Of a stretch of 64,000 bases of DNA, positions 31,935-39,984 are shown one piece after another. The notes below the pieces were generated by a model. The model saw only the letters and a list, made by a program, of their open reading frames with translations. It ran no database searches and was not told the DNA's origin. This stretch comes from Nocardia cyriacigeorgica NBRC 100375. Lineage in GTDB: Bacteria > Actinomycetota > Actinomycetes > Mycobacteriales > Mycobacteriaceae. Each line of letters begins with the position of its first letter. The stretch's first letter is position 1. The DNA is taken from positions 1-64,000 of the forward strand of contig NZ_BAFY01000075.1 of assembly GCF_000308555.1 (NCBI RefSeq), in the 5' to 3' direction. Made by a program: the position numbers and the translations under genes.

Positions 31935-31948
31935 TGAAACGTGTTCTA
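31935..31948 (-). promoter_or_regulatory. KstR operator
   Basis: TGAAACGTGTTCTA fits the KstR consensus TnnAACnnGTTnnA at every fixed position. It is 17 bases upstream of the ketosteroid isomerase start, where KstR (a TetR-family repressor of cholesterol catabolism in Rhodococcus and Mycobacterium) would block transcription until released by its steroid-CoA ligand. Confidence 0.82.
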
Positions 31949-32212
31949 ATTCGGCACGATATCAGCCCGCTGGTCCCGTCGCGGCGGGAACGGACCAACC
32001 CCTACACTTCACCCGCTGGGACACGGTCACGGTCGGTGCGATTGCCGTCCGCGCCCGGTGCTGGAGAGCGCCTTTGATCTCCCTGGTTCGCCGTTGAACC
32101 TCGATCCGTGCGGGTGCTTCTGCTGATGTGTCGGTGCGCGCGCCCCCGCTGTTACGCGGTCTCACTCGGTACAACCAGCGGTATCCACCGGGTTCTTCCC
32201 CGGTGTGTCGGG

Positions 32213-32280
32213 CGTACCTTGTCGGTACGGTGATGTTGAATCGGTCCGGTCAACCAGATGTTCGAGTCAGATGTTCGAGT
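32213..32280 (+). promoter_or_regulatory. mihF upstream region: inverted repeat and 13-bp tandem duplication
   Basis: CGTACC-TTGTC-GGTACG (32213-32229) is an inverted repeat with 5-bp spacing; TACGGT at 32226 could be a -10 box. Further down, CAGATGTTCGAGT is duplicated head-to-tail at 32255-32267 and 32268-32280, just before the mihF ribosome site. The rest of the 385-base gap from the ksi start shows no gene. Confidence 0.45.
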
Positions 32281-32302
32281 GACGAGTGAAAGCGGAGGAG
32301 AC

Positions 32303-32617
32303 ATGGCACTGCCTACCATGACCGCGGAACAGCGCTCTGAAGCGTTGGCCAAAGCGGCGGCGGTCCGCAAGGCGCGCTCCGAACTGATCGGCAAGGTGAA
32401 GTCGGGCAAGGTCTCAGTGGCTGATCTACTGAAAAAGGCCGACTCCGACGACCTGGTCAAGAAGACGAAGGTCGCGGCCGTCATCAAGGCCCTTCCCGGT
32501 GTAGGCCCGGTCAAGGCGGCCAAGCTGCTCGACCAGGCCGAGATCCCCGAGGACCGCCGCATCGGCGGCCTGGGCGCACGCCAGCGCGCCGCCCTGCTCG
32601 AGGCCCTCGCCGACTGA
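32303..32617 (+). CDS. mihF: Integration host factor, actinobacterial type (mIHF)
   Basis: A 104-aa nucleoid protein. Actinobacterial mIHF is unrelated to E. coli IHF; it has a long N-terminal helix and a helix-two-turn-helix DNA-binding part, seen here as KVAAVIKALPGVGPVKAAKLL followed by IPEDRRIGGLGARQRAALL. It binds DNA as a monomer, is abundant and essential in mycobacteria, and was found as a cofactor for phage L5 integration. GGAGGAG lies just before ATG 32303. Upstream in-frame starts exist but the conserved protein begins at MALPTMTAEQR. Confidence 0.92.
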   Translation: MALPTMTAEQRSEALAKAAAVRKARSELIGKVKSGKVSVADLLKKADSDDLVKKTKVAAVIKALPGVGPVKAAKLLDQAEIPEDRRIGGLGARQRAALLEALAD

Positions 32618-32627
32618 GAAACCGGCG

Positions 32628-32721
32628 CTGAGCGTCCGCGCGATGAGCTCTCCGCGACGGACGCTCAGGTCGGCGCGAGCCTTTTCCGGCTCGCGCGCTG
32701 AAATCCCCGCGTCGCGGGGAT
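32628..32721. terminator. Three consecutive hairpins between convergent mihF and fdhD
   Basis: CTGAGCGTCCG / CGGACGCTCAG (32628-32668), GCGCGAGCC-TTTTCC-GGCTCGCGC (32673-32696) and ATCCCCGCG-T-CGCGGGGAT (32703-32721). All are perfect stems and can end transcription from both sides; the last one touches the fdhD stop codon. Confidence 0.7.
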
Positions 32722-33557
32722 CAGGCGGGGCGGGAGCTCGCCGACTCGGTGACGATCCGATCCGGGTGGGTATAGATGTTCATGGTTTCCCCGCGAACGA
32801 ACCCCGCCAGCGTGAGACCGGATTCGGCGGCCAGATCGACCGCAAGTGAGCTGGGCGCCGAGACGGCAGCCAGCATCGGGATCCCGGCCATGACGGCCTT
32901 CTGCACCAATTCGAACGACGCCCGGCCACTCACGATCAGCACCAGCTCGGTGGCCGGAATCCGGTTCTCCCGCACCGCCCAGCCCACCACCTTGTCCACG
33001 GCGTTGTGGCGGCCGATGTCCTCGCGGACCGCAAGCACCGCGCCGTCCGCGGTGAACAGCCCGGCCGCGTGCAGACCGCCGGTGGCATCGAAGACCGACT
33101 GCTCGGCGCGCAATGTATTCGGCATCGCGGCCAGCGCGTCGACGCCGATCATGGGTGCCGGGGCGGGCAACGGGTAGCGGGTCCGGGTGCGGACCTCGTC
33201 CAGTGCGGACTTGCCACACAGCCCGCAGGCGCTGGTGGTCAGAAAGTTCCTGGCCTTGACCGGGGCGGGGGCGCGCAGGGTGACGTCGAGGACGTTGTAG
33301 GTGTTGCGGCCCTCATCGTCGGTGCCCGCGCAGTAGCGGGCGGCGAGGATGTCCTCGGCCGAGTCGATCACGCCCTCGGCGAACAGGAACCCGTGCACGA
33401 GATCGATATCGCTGCCCGGCGTGCGCATGGTGATCGTCAGCGACGCCCCGTTCACCCGGATCTCCAGCGGCTCCTCCACCGCCAAGGTGTCGGGACGCTG
33501 CACCAGCCCGGCGGGCGAGACGCGCTGCATCCGGCGGCGCGCGGTGACCCGGCTCAT
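32721..33557 (-). CDS. fdhD: Formate dehydrogenase accessory sulfurtransferase FdhD
   Basis: A 278-aa protein. FdhD passes sulfur from a cysteine desulfurase to the molybdenum cofactor of formate dehydrogenases. The swivelling cysteine loop is seen in TTSACGLCGKSALDEV (CxxC). Other landmarks are EEPLEIRVNGASLTITMRTPG, DLVHGFLFAEGVI, and the GRHNAVDKVVGWAV and SGRASFELVQKAVMAGIPML segments. Its ATG overlaps the stop of the fdhF-like gene (ATGA), so the pair is translationally coupled. Confidence 0.93.
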   Translation of the reverse strand: MSRVTARRRMQRVSPAGLVQRPDTLAVEEPLEIRVNGASLTITMRTPGSDIDLVHGFLFAEGVIDSAEDILAARYCAGTDDEGRNTYNVLDVTLRAPAPVKARNFLTTSACGLCGKSALDEVRTRTRYPLPAPAPMIGVDALAAMPNTLRAEQSVFDATGGLHAAGLFTADGAVLAVREDIGRHNAVDKVVGWAVRENRIPATELVLIVSGRASFELVQKAVMAGIPMLAAVSAPSSLAVDLAAESGLTLAGFVRGETMNIYTHPDRIVTESASSRPA

Positions 33558-35848
33558 GAGCGCGCCCGTTCCAGCCGGATGGTGACCGCCTTGGCCACCG
33601 GCGTATTCGATCTGGCCGCCACATGGTCGAGCGGGATCAGCGGATTGGTCTCCGGGTAGTAGGCGGCGGCATTGCCGCGCGGGGTCGAATAGGCGACGAT
33701 GCGGAAGCCTTCGACCCGGCGCTGCACGCCGTCGCTCCACTCCGAGACCAGATCGACCAGCTCACCATCGGTGAAACCGAGCTCGGCGATGTCGTCGGCG
33801 TTGACGAGCACGACCTTGCGCCCGCCGTGGATACCGCGGTAGCGATCCGCCAACCCGTAGATGGTGGTGTTGTACTGGTCGTGGCTGCGCAGGGTCTGCA
33901 AGATCAGCCGCCCCGGCGGCACCGGCAGCCAGGTGAGGTCGTTGACGGCGAAGTTCGCGCGCCCGCTGGCGGTGCGGAATTCGCGGGCATCGCGCGGCGG
34001 ATGCGGTAGCACGAAACCATTGCGCCGGCGGACCTTGTGGTTGTAGTCGGCGCAGCCGGGCACTACGCGGGCGATGGCGTCCCGGACCCGGTCGTAGTCG
34101 CGGCGGAACTCGGCCCACGGCACCGGATGGTCCGGGCCGAACAGGTGCTGGGCGAGCTCACAGACGATGGCGACCTCGCTGCGCAGCTGTTCGCTCACCG
34201 GGTGCAGCCGGCCGGTGGACAGATGCACCATCGACATCGAATCCTCCACCGACACCTGCTGTCTCACTCCGCCCTGGATATCGAGGTCGGTCCGGCCGAG
34301 GGTGGGCAGGATCAGTGCGGTGGTGCCGTGCACGACGTGGCTGCGGTTGAGCTTGGTGGAGACCTGCACAGTGAGATCGCAGGCCCGCAGTGCCGCCTCG
34401 GTGACCTCGGTATCGGGGGTCGCGGCCACGAAATTGCCGCCCATACCGAAGAACACCCGCGCCTTGCCGTCGCGCATCGCGCGGATGGCGTTCACCGTGT
34501 CCAGCCCGTGTGCGCGCGGGCTAGTGATGCCGAATTCCCGGTCGAGAGCGGCCAGGAACGTTTCGGGCATCTTCTCCCAGATGCCCATGGTGCGGTCGCC
34601 CTGGACATTGGAGTGTCCGCGTACCGGGCACACACCGGCACCCGGTGTGCCGATCATGCCGCGCATCAGCAGCAAGTTGGTGGCCTCTTCGATGGTGGCG
34701 ACACCATGCGACTGCTGGGTGAGGCCCATGGCCCAGCAGACGATGACGCGTTCGGATTCGGCGAACCGGCGCGCGGTGCGTTCGAGCTGTTCGCGGTCGA
34801 GCCCGGTGGCCTGCACGACCACATCGAGATCGACGGCGCGGACCTGCTTTTCGTATTCGGCGAACCCGGCGGTGTGCGCGTCGACGAAGGCACGGTCGAC
34901 GACGGTGCCCGGCGCGCGGTCCTCGGCCTCGAAAAGCAGCTTGCCAAGGCCCTGGAACAGGGCCATATCGCCGCCGAGGCGGATCTGCAGGAAATCGTCG
35001 GCGATGGGGACGCCGGTGGTGAGCCCGCGGACGGTCTGCGGATCGCGGAACCCGATCAGGCCGGTTTCGGGCAGCGGATTGACCGCGACGATGTGGGCTC
35101 CGGCGGCCTTGGCGTCGGCGAGGGCGCTGAGCATCCGGGGATGGTTGGTGCCCGGGTTCTGACCCGCGACGATGATCAGATCGGCGGCAGCGAAATCATC
35201 GATGGTCACCGAGCCTTTGCCGATGCCGATCGAGCTGGTCAGCGCGGTGCCCGAGGATTCGTGGCACATGTTCGAGCAATCGGGCAGGTTGTTGGTGCCG
35301 AAGCTGCGCACCAACAGCTGATACAGGAACGCTGTCTCGTTGGCGGTGCGGCCCGAGGTGTAGAACACCGCTTCGTCGGGGCTGTCGAGGGCGCGCAGCT
35401 GGTCGGCGATCAGCCGGTAGGCCTCGTCCCAGTCGATGGGGACGTAGTGGTCCTGGCCGGGGCGCAGCACCATCGGGTGGGTCAGCCGGCCCTGCCTGCC
35501 GAGCCAGTATCCGGACTTGTCCGCCAGCTCGGCGATCGAGTGCTCGGCGAAGAACTCCGGGGTGACGGTGCGCAGCGTGGCTTCCTCGCCGACGGCTTTG
35601 GCGCCGTTCTCGCAGAACTCGGCGGGCCTGCGGTGACCGGTGGGTTCGGGCCAGGCACAGCCGGGACAGTCGAAACCGTCGACCTGATTGAGCCGGACCA
35701 GCGTGCGGGCCGTGCGCACCACGCCCATGTCCTCGACGGCTCGCTTCAACGCGACGGCCACCGCGGTGACGCCTGCTGCCTGCTGTTTCGGCGGGGTCAC
35801 CGACAGTGCGGACTCGTCGATGTCCTCGGTCGGTCCTGTGCGGCGCAT
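33554..35848 (-). CDS. fdhF: Molybdopterin oxidoreductase, FdhF/YdeP family
   Basis: A 764-aa protein of the FdhF/YdeP group of formate-dehydrogenase-like enzymes. The N-terminus has the family motif VDGFDCPGCAWPEP (CxxC). Molybdopterin-domain landmarks include FYTSGRTANETAFLYQLL, NNLPDCSNMCHESSG (a cysteine at the usual Mo-ligand region), LIIVAGQNPGTNHPRML, and VCPVRGHSNVQGDRTMG. The C-terminal molydop-binding domain ends with NAAAYYPETNPLIPLDHVA. Mycobacteria carry the same fdhF-fdhD pair. The true substrate of this subgroup is not settled; acid or redox stress roles have been proposed for YdeP. ATG 35848 begins the conserved MRRTGPTEDID part. Confidence 0.88.
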   Translation of the reverse strand: MRRTGPTEDIDESALSVTPPKQQAAGVTAVAVALKRAVEDMGVVRTARTLVRLNQVDGFDCPGCAWPEPTGHRRPAEFCENGAKAVGEEATLRTVTPEFFAEHSIAELADKSGYWLGRQGRLTHPMVLRPGQDHYVPIDWDEAYRLIADQLRALDSPDEAVFYTSGRTANETAFLYQLLVRSFGTNNLPDCSNMCHESSGTALTSSIGIGKGSVTIDDFAAADLIIVAGQNPGTNHPRMLSALADAKAAGAHIVAVNPLPETGLIGFRDPQTVRGLTTGVPIADDFLQIRLGGDMALFQGLGKLLFEAEDRAPGTVVDRAFVDAHTAGFAEYEKQVRAVDLDVVVQATGLDREQLERTARRFAESERVIVCWAMGLTQQSHGVATIEEATNLLLMRGMIGTPGAGVCPVRGHSNVQGDRTMGIWEKMPETFLAALDREFGITSPRAHGLDTVNAIRAMRDGKARVFFGMGGNFVAATPDTEVTEAALRACDLTVQVSTKLNRSHVVHGTTALILPTLGRTDLDIQGGVRQQVSVEDSMSMVHLSTGRLHPVSEQLRSEVAIVCELAQHLFGPDHPVPWAEFRRDYDRVRDAIARVVPGCADYNHKVRRRNGFVLPHPPRDAREFRTASGRANFAVNDLTWLPVPPGRLILQTLRSHDQYNTTIYGLADRYRGIHGGRKVVLVNADDIAELGFTDGELVDLVSEWSDGVQRRVEGFRIVAYSTPRGNAAAYYPETNPLIPLDHVAARSNTPVAKAVTIRLERARS

Positions 35849-35904
35849 GCGCCCATTGTGCCCCGCCTCACGCCGAGCACGAGCGAAGGGTGAGCAGCAG
35901 GGGA

Positions 35905-37083
35905 CTACCCGGTTCCGTCGGTGGCGGACGGGTCGGGGCCGGCTTTGTAGGTCAATACTCGTTCGCTGATCCGGATCCGGCCGCCCGGTGGTAGTTCGGT
36001 GGGGGTGCGGCCGACGCGCGCCCACTCCGGGGAATCGGGAGTGGCCAGGAAGGTGCCCGAGGCGGTACCGGCGTCGCGGACGAAGACCTTGCCGTTGCTC
36101 ACCGACACGTAGGCATGGACCCGCGAGATGTGGCGGTCGCGTTGCAACACGATCGGGGCCGCGGCCGCGCGGCGGACCGACTCGTCGGCGGACGGACCCC
36201 GGCCGATGACGTAGGGGCGGTCCAGCGGATAGCTGGCTCCGTCCTCGGCGATCAGTACGCCGGAGGCCGGTGTGCTCGGTGCGGTTCCGACGGCCAGGCG
36301 TGGGCGGCGGCGGACTGTTTCCTGTGGTCCCGGTTTGTGCAGCGCCACCGGTTCCGGTGGAGCCGAGCGCAGTGTGCCCGGTGCCTGCGACCAGGCCAGC
36401 GACATGGCCTGGGTGCCCTCGGGCCGCGGGTCCGCGCGATGCCGGGCGGGCGGTGACGGTGTGTTGGTCACCGGCGGCGCCGCGCTGGTGGACGGGTGCG
36501 GGTCGGGTTCGGCGTCGGCGACCGCGAAGCCGGCGGGTGCGGTGGCGGGTGGTTCACCCGGTGTCGCGCCGGGACGGGCCACGCGGCCGGCGGGCTGACG
36601 ACCACTGCGCCGAACGCCGGCGCGCAACACGAACCCACCGCCGGGAACCACGCCGGAGCGCAGATCGGTGCGTGGACGCTCGGTGATTCGGGCGCCGGCA
36701 TCAGGGCCGATCGTGATGGTGCGGAAAGGCTCACGGACGATCTCGTCCACCCAGGTGAACGCCCGGGAACCGGTGAGTCGCCGAGCTCCCTCGGCGCCAT
36801 CGATCATGGCGGCCACGGCGCCGCGCAACAGCACCAGCGTGCCGTCATCGGTGGGGGCGAGTACGCCGAACGGCGGCGGTTCGGATCCCGCGCCGAACAC
36901 CACTGCCGCCAGTCGCTGGGCAATGGCCGCACCCGGATGTTCGGTCTGCGCCACTGCCTCCACCGCGCCGAGAATCCGCTCGGTGGAGGCGGTTTCGCCG
37001 CCGATGTAGATGATGACGTCATCGAAGCGCGCCACCAGGCCATCGCCCGGCGCGACGCCGACTGTGGATGATCTGCCGCGCAC
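35905..37083 (-). CDS. FHA-domain protein with N-terminal domain of unknown function
   Basis: A 392-aa protein. The N-terminal ~150 residues (VAPGDGLVARFDDVIIYIG, ILGAVEAVAQTEHPGAAIAQRLAAVV in order) resemble the start of Nocardia/mycobacterial FHA proteins in ESX-linked or kinase-linked loci. A Pro/Ala-rich linker leads to an FHA domain at about 290-390: DRPYVIGRGPSADES, DRHISRVHAYVSV, DAGTASGTFLATPD. FHA domains bind phosphothreonine. It is too long and lacks the N-terminal ETTS motif to be GarA. GTG 37083 has AGGAGG six bases upstream. Confidence 0.75.
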   Translation of the reverse strand: MRGRSSTVGVAPGDGLVARFDDVIIYIGGETASTERILGAVEAVAQTEHPGAAIAQRLAAVVFGAGSEPPPFGVLAPTDDGTLVLLRGAVAAMIDGAEGARRLTGSRAFTWVDEIVREPFRTITIGPDAGARITERPRTDLRSGVVPGGGFVLRAGVRRSGRQPAGRVARPGATPGEPPATAPAGFAVADAEPDPHPSTSAAPPVTNTPSPPARHRADPRPEGTQAMSLAWSQAPGTLRSAPPEPVALHKPGPQETVRRRPRLAVGTAPSTPASGVLIAEDGASYPLDRPYVIGRGPSADESVRRAAAAPIVLQRDRHISRVHAYVSVSNGKVFVRDAGTASGTFLATPDSPEWARVGRTPTELPPGGRIRISERVLTYKAGPDPSATDGTG

Positions 37084-37214
37084 TCGCGCCTCCTTCCTGG
37101 CGCACCACGGGGTCCAGCATAGAGGTCGTTCGGGTGTCCGACCGGGGGATGAGGACCGCCGGCGGGACGGTCGCGTGCCGCGCGGCTCAGCGGTGCGCGT
37201 TCGGACGGGCATCG

Positions 37215-37436
37215 GTGCAGGTGGAAGTCGGCGACCAGCTGGATGACCAAGCGCCGGTGACGTGCGGGACCGTGGTCGCGTCGATCGCGGGGGCCATCGC
37301 GTCCAGTCGGCTCAAACGCGATGCGGCCGGTCCCGTCGCCCCGACCCCTGCGACCCGGGCAGAGGCGGAGGTTCGCGCAGCCGGCTCGCACCAGCCCGCG
37401 ATCACGGTCCGCCTCCGACTACCGTTGACCCGGTGA
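37215..37436 (+). CDS. Possible short hypothetical gene coupled to the acetyltransferase
   Basis: A 73-codon frame from a GTG ends in TGA overlapping the GTG of the next gene as GTGA, the arrangement typical of coupled genes here. Third-position GC is fairly high. No ribosome site is evident and I recognise no family (…CGTVVASIAGAIASSRLKRD…). It occupies most of the 349-base gap between the divergent FHA and GNAT genes, which otherwise holds nothing I can name. Confidence 0.3.
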   Translation: MQVEVGDQLDDQAPVTCGTVVASIAGAIASSRLKRDAAGPVAPTPATRAEAEVRAAGSHQPAITVRLRLPLTR

Positions 37437-37951
37437 TCCGCGCCGCCGCCCCGTCCGACCTGCCCCTGCTCCAGGACATCGAACGGGCGGCGGGCGCCCC
37501 GTTCGCCGCGATCGGAATGACGTCGGTCGCCGAGGACGATCCGCCGAGCATCGCGACCCTGCGCGAGTTCGCCGACGCCGGACGCGCCTGGGTGTGGACC
37601 GACGCCGGCGTGCCCGTCGCTTACCTGATCCTGGCGGTCGTGGACGGCAACGCCCACATCGAGCAGGTCTCGGTGCAACCCCGGTACGCGGGCCGGCGGA
37701 TCGGGCGGCGCCTGATCGACCACGCGGCCCGGTGGGCAAGCGACCGCGCCCTGCCCGCACTCACTTTGACCACCTTCACCGACGTCGACTGGAACGGCCC
37801 GTACTACCAGCGGATGGGCTTTCGGTACCTGTCCGCCGACGAGGAAACACCTGGCCTGCGCGCTATCCGGGCCGCCGAGGCCGCCCATGGACTGGACCGG
37901 TGGCCTCGGGCGTGCATGCGCGCCGAGGTCGCCGCCTGGATCGCGCACTGA
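37433..37951 (+). CDS. GNAT-family N-acetyltransferase
   Basis: A 172-aa single-domain GNAT enzyme. The N-terminus VIRAAAPSDLPLLQDIERAAG is typical; motif A (acetyl-CoA binding) is VSVQPRYAGRRIGRRLIDHA, and motif B follows with TLTTFTDVDWNGPYYQRMGF. It should transfer an acetyl group from acetyl-CoA to an amine or amino acid; the substrate is unknown. The start GTG overlaps a possible short upstream frame. Confidence 0.82.
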   Translation: MIRAAAPSDLPLLQDIERAAGAPFAAIGMTSVAEDDPPSIATLREFADAGRAWVWTDAGVPVAYLILAVVDGNAHIEQVSVQPRYAGRRIGRRLIDHAARWASDRALPALTLTTFTDVDWNGPYYQRMGFRYLSADEETPGLRAIRAAEAAHGLDRWPRACMRAEVAAWIAH

Positions 37952-38220
37952 GCGTTCGGCACTGCTCGGTCCGCCGAAGTCGGCGCCCACCACCGCAAGA
38001 CCCTCTTGCGCAGCAGCTCTTCGAGCTCGATGACTGCGGTGTCCCAGCCCGATTCTTCCTCCAGGTACTCGACGAGCAGCGTGCGCTGCCATCGCGTCCA
38101 GAAGTGCGCGTCGACGAAGCGGACATCACCGCGCAGAAGCGAATGGCGTTGCCGGACCGAACGGACCGAATCTCTCGGTATTCCCGACTCGACCAGCGAA
38201 TCGTAGGCCGTAGCAGCCAT
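37804..38220 (-). CDS. Hypothetical protein, 3' part antisense to the acetyltransferase gene
   Basis: A 138-aa frame. ATG 38220 has a good ribosome site (GGAGGG five bases upstream), and the first ~90 residues look protein-like: YDSLVESGIPRDSVRSVRQ, RFVDAHFWTRWQRTLLVEYLEE, WDTAVIELEELLRKR. The last ~45 residues run antisense to the GNAT gene and look random, so the true product may be shorter or the 3' end may be frameshifted. No family recognised. Confidence 0.4.
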   Translation of the reverse strand: MAATAYDSLVESGIPRDSVRSVRQRHSLLRGDVRFVDAHFWTRWQRTLLVEYLEEESGWDTAVIELEELLRKRVLRWWAPTSADRAVPNAQCAIQAATSARMHARGHRSSPWAASAARIARRPGVSSSADRYRKPIRW

Positions 38221-38271
38221 CACTACCCTCCCCAATTCATGCGGCGAGAGATCCTGACTTCGATCGGATCG

Positions 38272-39828
38272 CTAGTCGGTTCGATCCGCGGCGACAGCTT
38301 CCTCCGCGGCGGGCAGGGCGGCCGTGCAATCGGCGGCGACAAGTCCGATGCGGGTGCGGCGGTCGAGCACGTCGGCGGTGTCGAGGGCGCCTTCGTGGGA
38401 GATCGCCCAGGCGAATTCGGCTCGGGTGACGTCGATTCCGGGGGCCACCGGCTCGAGCAGGGTCGGGTCGGCGTCGGTCTGGGCGAGTACGGCGGTCGCT
38501 TCCGAGCCGTAGCGGTCGACCAGCACCGGTGGCGCGGCGATCCTGTCGCGGGCGGCTCCGGCGACCGCGCCGACCAGGGGCAGCTGCCGGGTGCGGCACG
38601 GGCCCGCGGTGAGTCCGGCGCGCGTGACGGCGGCGTCGACGGTGTCCTCGGCCATTTTGCGGTAGGTGGTGAGTTTGCCGCCGACGATGGTGATCAGGCC
38701 GTCGGGGGAGTGCAGCACGGCGTGTTCGCGGGAGATGTCGGCGGTGCTGTCGGTGCCGGTCTTCAGTAGCGGGCGCAGTCCGGCGTAGCTGCCGCGGATA
38801 TCGGCGCGGGTCAGCGGTTCGCGCAGGGCGGCATTGATGGTGTCGAGCAGGAAATCGATCTCGGTGTCGGTGGGGTGCGGTTCGTCGGGCACCGGGCCGG
38901 GGGCGTCCTCGTCGGTCAGGCCCAGATAGACCCGGCCGTGCGCGGCGGGGAAGGCGAAGACGAAACGGCTGGTGCTGCCGGGCACCGGCACCGTCAGCGA
39001 GGCGCTCAGCCCGCCGAAGGCCGCGGCGTCGAAGACCAGGTGCGTGCCGCGGCTGGGCCGCAGTTCGATACTCGGGTCGACCTGATCGGCCCAGACTCCG
39101 GTCGCATTGACGACGGCACGGGCCTGCACGGTCAGCGTCTCGCCGGTGCGGGTATCGCGCAGGGTCGCCGAGTCGCCGGTGGCGGCGGTGACCTCGACCC
39201 GCGTCAGCACCGACGCTCCGGCCGCGGCCGCGGTACGTGCCAGCGCGACCACCAGCCGCGCGTCGTCCACCAGCTGCCCGTCCCAGGCCGTCAGGCCACC
39301 ACGCAATCCGTCCCGCCGCACGGTGGGAGCCAGCCGCAGCGCCTCGGCGGCGGCCACCCGCCGTGAGCGCGGCAGCAGGCTCGCCGGTGTACCCGCACCG
39401 CGGCGCAGCAGATCACCGGCCAGGAATCCCGCGCGGACCAGCGAACTCTGCGCCACACCCAGCGTGGGCAGCAGCGGCACCAGCTGCGGAATGGGCCGCA
39501 CCAGATGCGGTGCGGTGGTGCGGATCAGGATGCCGCGCTCCACCGCGCTCTCGTGCGCGATGCCGATATGCCCGCCCGCGAGATATCGCAGCCCGCCGTG
39601 CACCAGTTTGGAACTCCACCGGCTGGTACCGAAGGCCAGGTCGTGCCGTTCCACCAACACCGTGCGCAGTCCGCGGGAGGCGGCGTCGAGCGCGACACCG
39701 GTTCCGGTCACGCCGCCGCCGATCACCAACACGTCGATCTGCCCGGCGTCCCCGAGGGCCGCGAGTTCGCGCCGGCGCCGTCGCGCGTTGAGCGCTGAGT
39801 CTCCGGTGCGTACCGAATTCTGGGTCAT
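38272..39828 (-). CDS. glpD: Glycerol-3-phosphate dehydrogenase, aerobic FAD type
   Basis: A 518-aa membrane-associated flavoenzyme that oxidises sn-glycerol-3-phosphate to dihydroxyacetone phosphate and passes electrons to quinones. The FAD Rossmann motif is IDVLVIGGGVTGTGVALDAA; the conserved WSSKLVHGGLRYL follows, with later motifs SRGTHLVFDAA, YLGLTDEDAPGP and IVGGKLTTYRKMAEDTVD. ATG 39828 is preceded directly by an in-frame GTG. It lies downstream of the tetR gene on the same strand; the same order (glpD1, tetR, flavoprotein, lipid kinase) is seen in M. tuberculosis Rv2249c-Rv2252. Confidence 0.93.
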   Translation of the reverse strand: MTQNSVRTGDSALNARRRRRELAALGDAGQIDVLVIGGGVTGTGVALDAASRGLRTVLVERHDLAFGTSRWSSKLVHGGLRYLAGGHIGIAHESAVERGILIRTTAPHLVRPIPQLVPLLPTLGVAQSSLVRAGFLAGDLLRRGAGTPASLLPRSRRVAAAEALRLAPTVRRDGLRGGLTAWDGQLVDDARLVVALARTAAAAGASVLTRVEVTAATGDSATLRDTRTGETLTVQARAVVNATGVWADQVDPSIELRPSRGTHLVFDAAAFGGLSASLTVPVPGSTSRFVFAFPAAHGRVYLGLTDEDAPGPVPDEPHPTDTEIDFLLDTINAALREPLTRADIRGSYAGLRPLLKTGTDSTADISREHAVLHSPDGLITIVGGKLTTYRKMAEDTVDAAVTRAGLTAGPCRTRQLPLVGAVAGAARDRIAAPPVLVDRYGSEATAVLAQTDADPTLLEPVAPGIDVTRAEFAWAISHEGALDTADVLDRRTRIGLVAADCTAALPAAEEAVAADRTD

Positions 39829-39984
39829 CACAGTCCTTGTCGTCGGTCGGATACGGTGCCGGGGGCGTCCGGCGCGTCCGGTGTGCCGGTCCCGCCGCCG
39901 CTGGTCTCCGATGCGGTCCTCATCCCGGTGGCACCGGGGCGACGGCGCTCGGTGCGCGCATGATCCGTCCAGACCGCCGGCTCA

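Noticed and set aside
32213..32229. Sixth copy of the palindromic promoter element before mihF
   Set aside because: The arms CGTACC/GGTACG are similar, but they are separated by 5 bases instead of 10, and the outer arm positions do not match.
32255..32280. Possible LexA (SOS) box upstream of mihF because of two GTTCGA motifs
   Set aside because: The half-sites are in direct, not inverted, orientation; the actinobacterial SOS box needs TCGAAC and GTTCGA facing each other with 4-bp spacing.
35905..37083. GarA, the FHA partner of PknG and Gdh
   Set aside because: The protein is 392 aa with a large N-terminal domain and Pro-rich linker; GarA is ~160 aa with an N-terminal ETTS phosphorylation motif, which is missing here.
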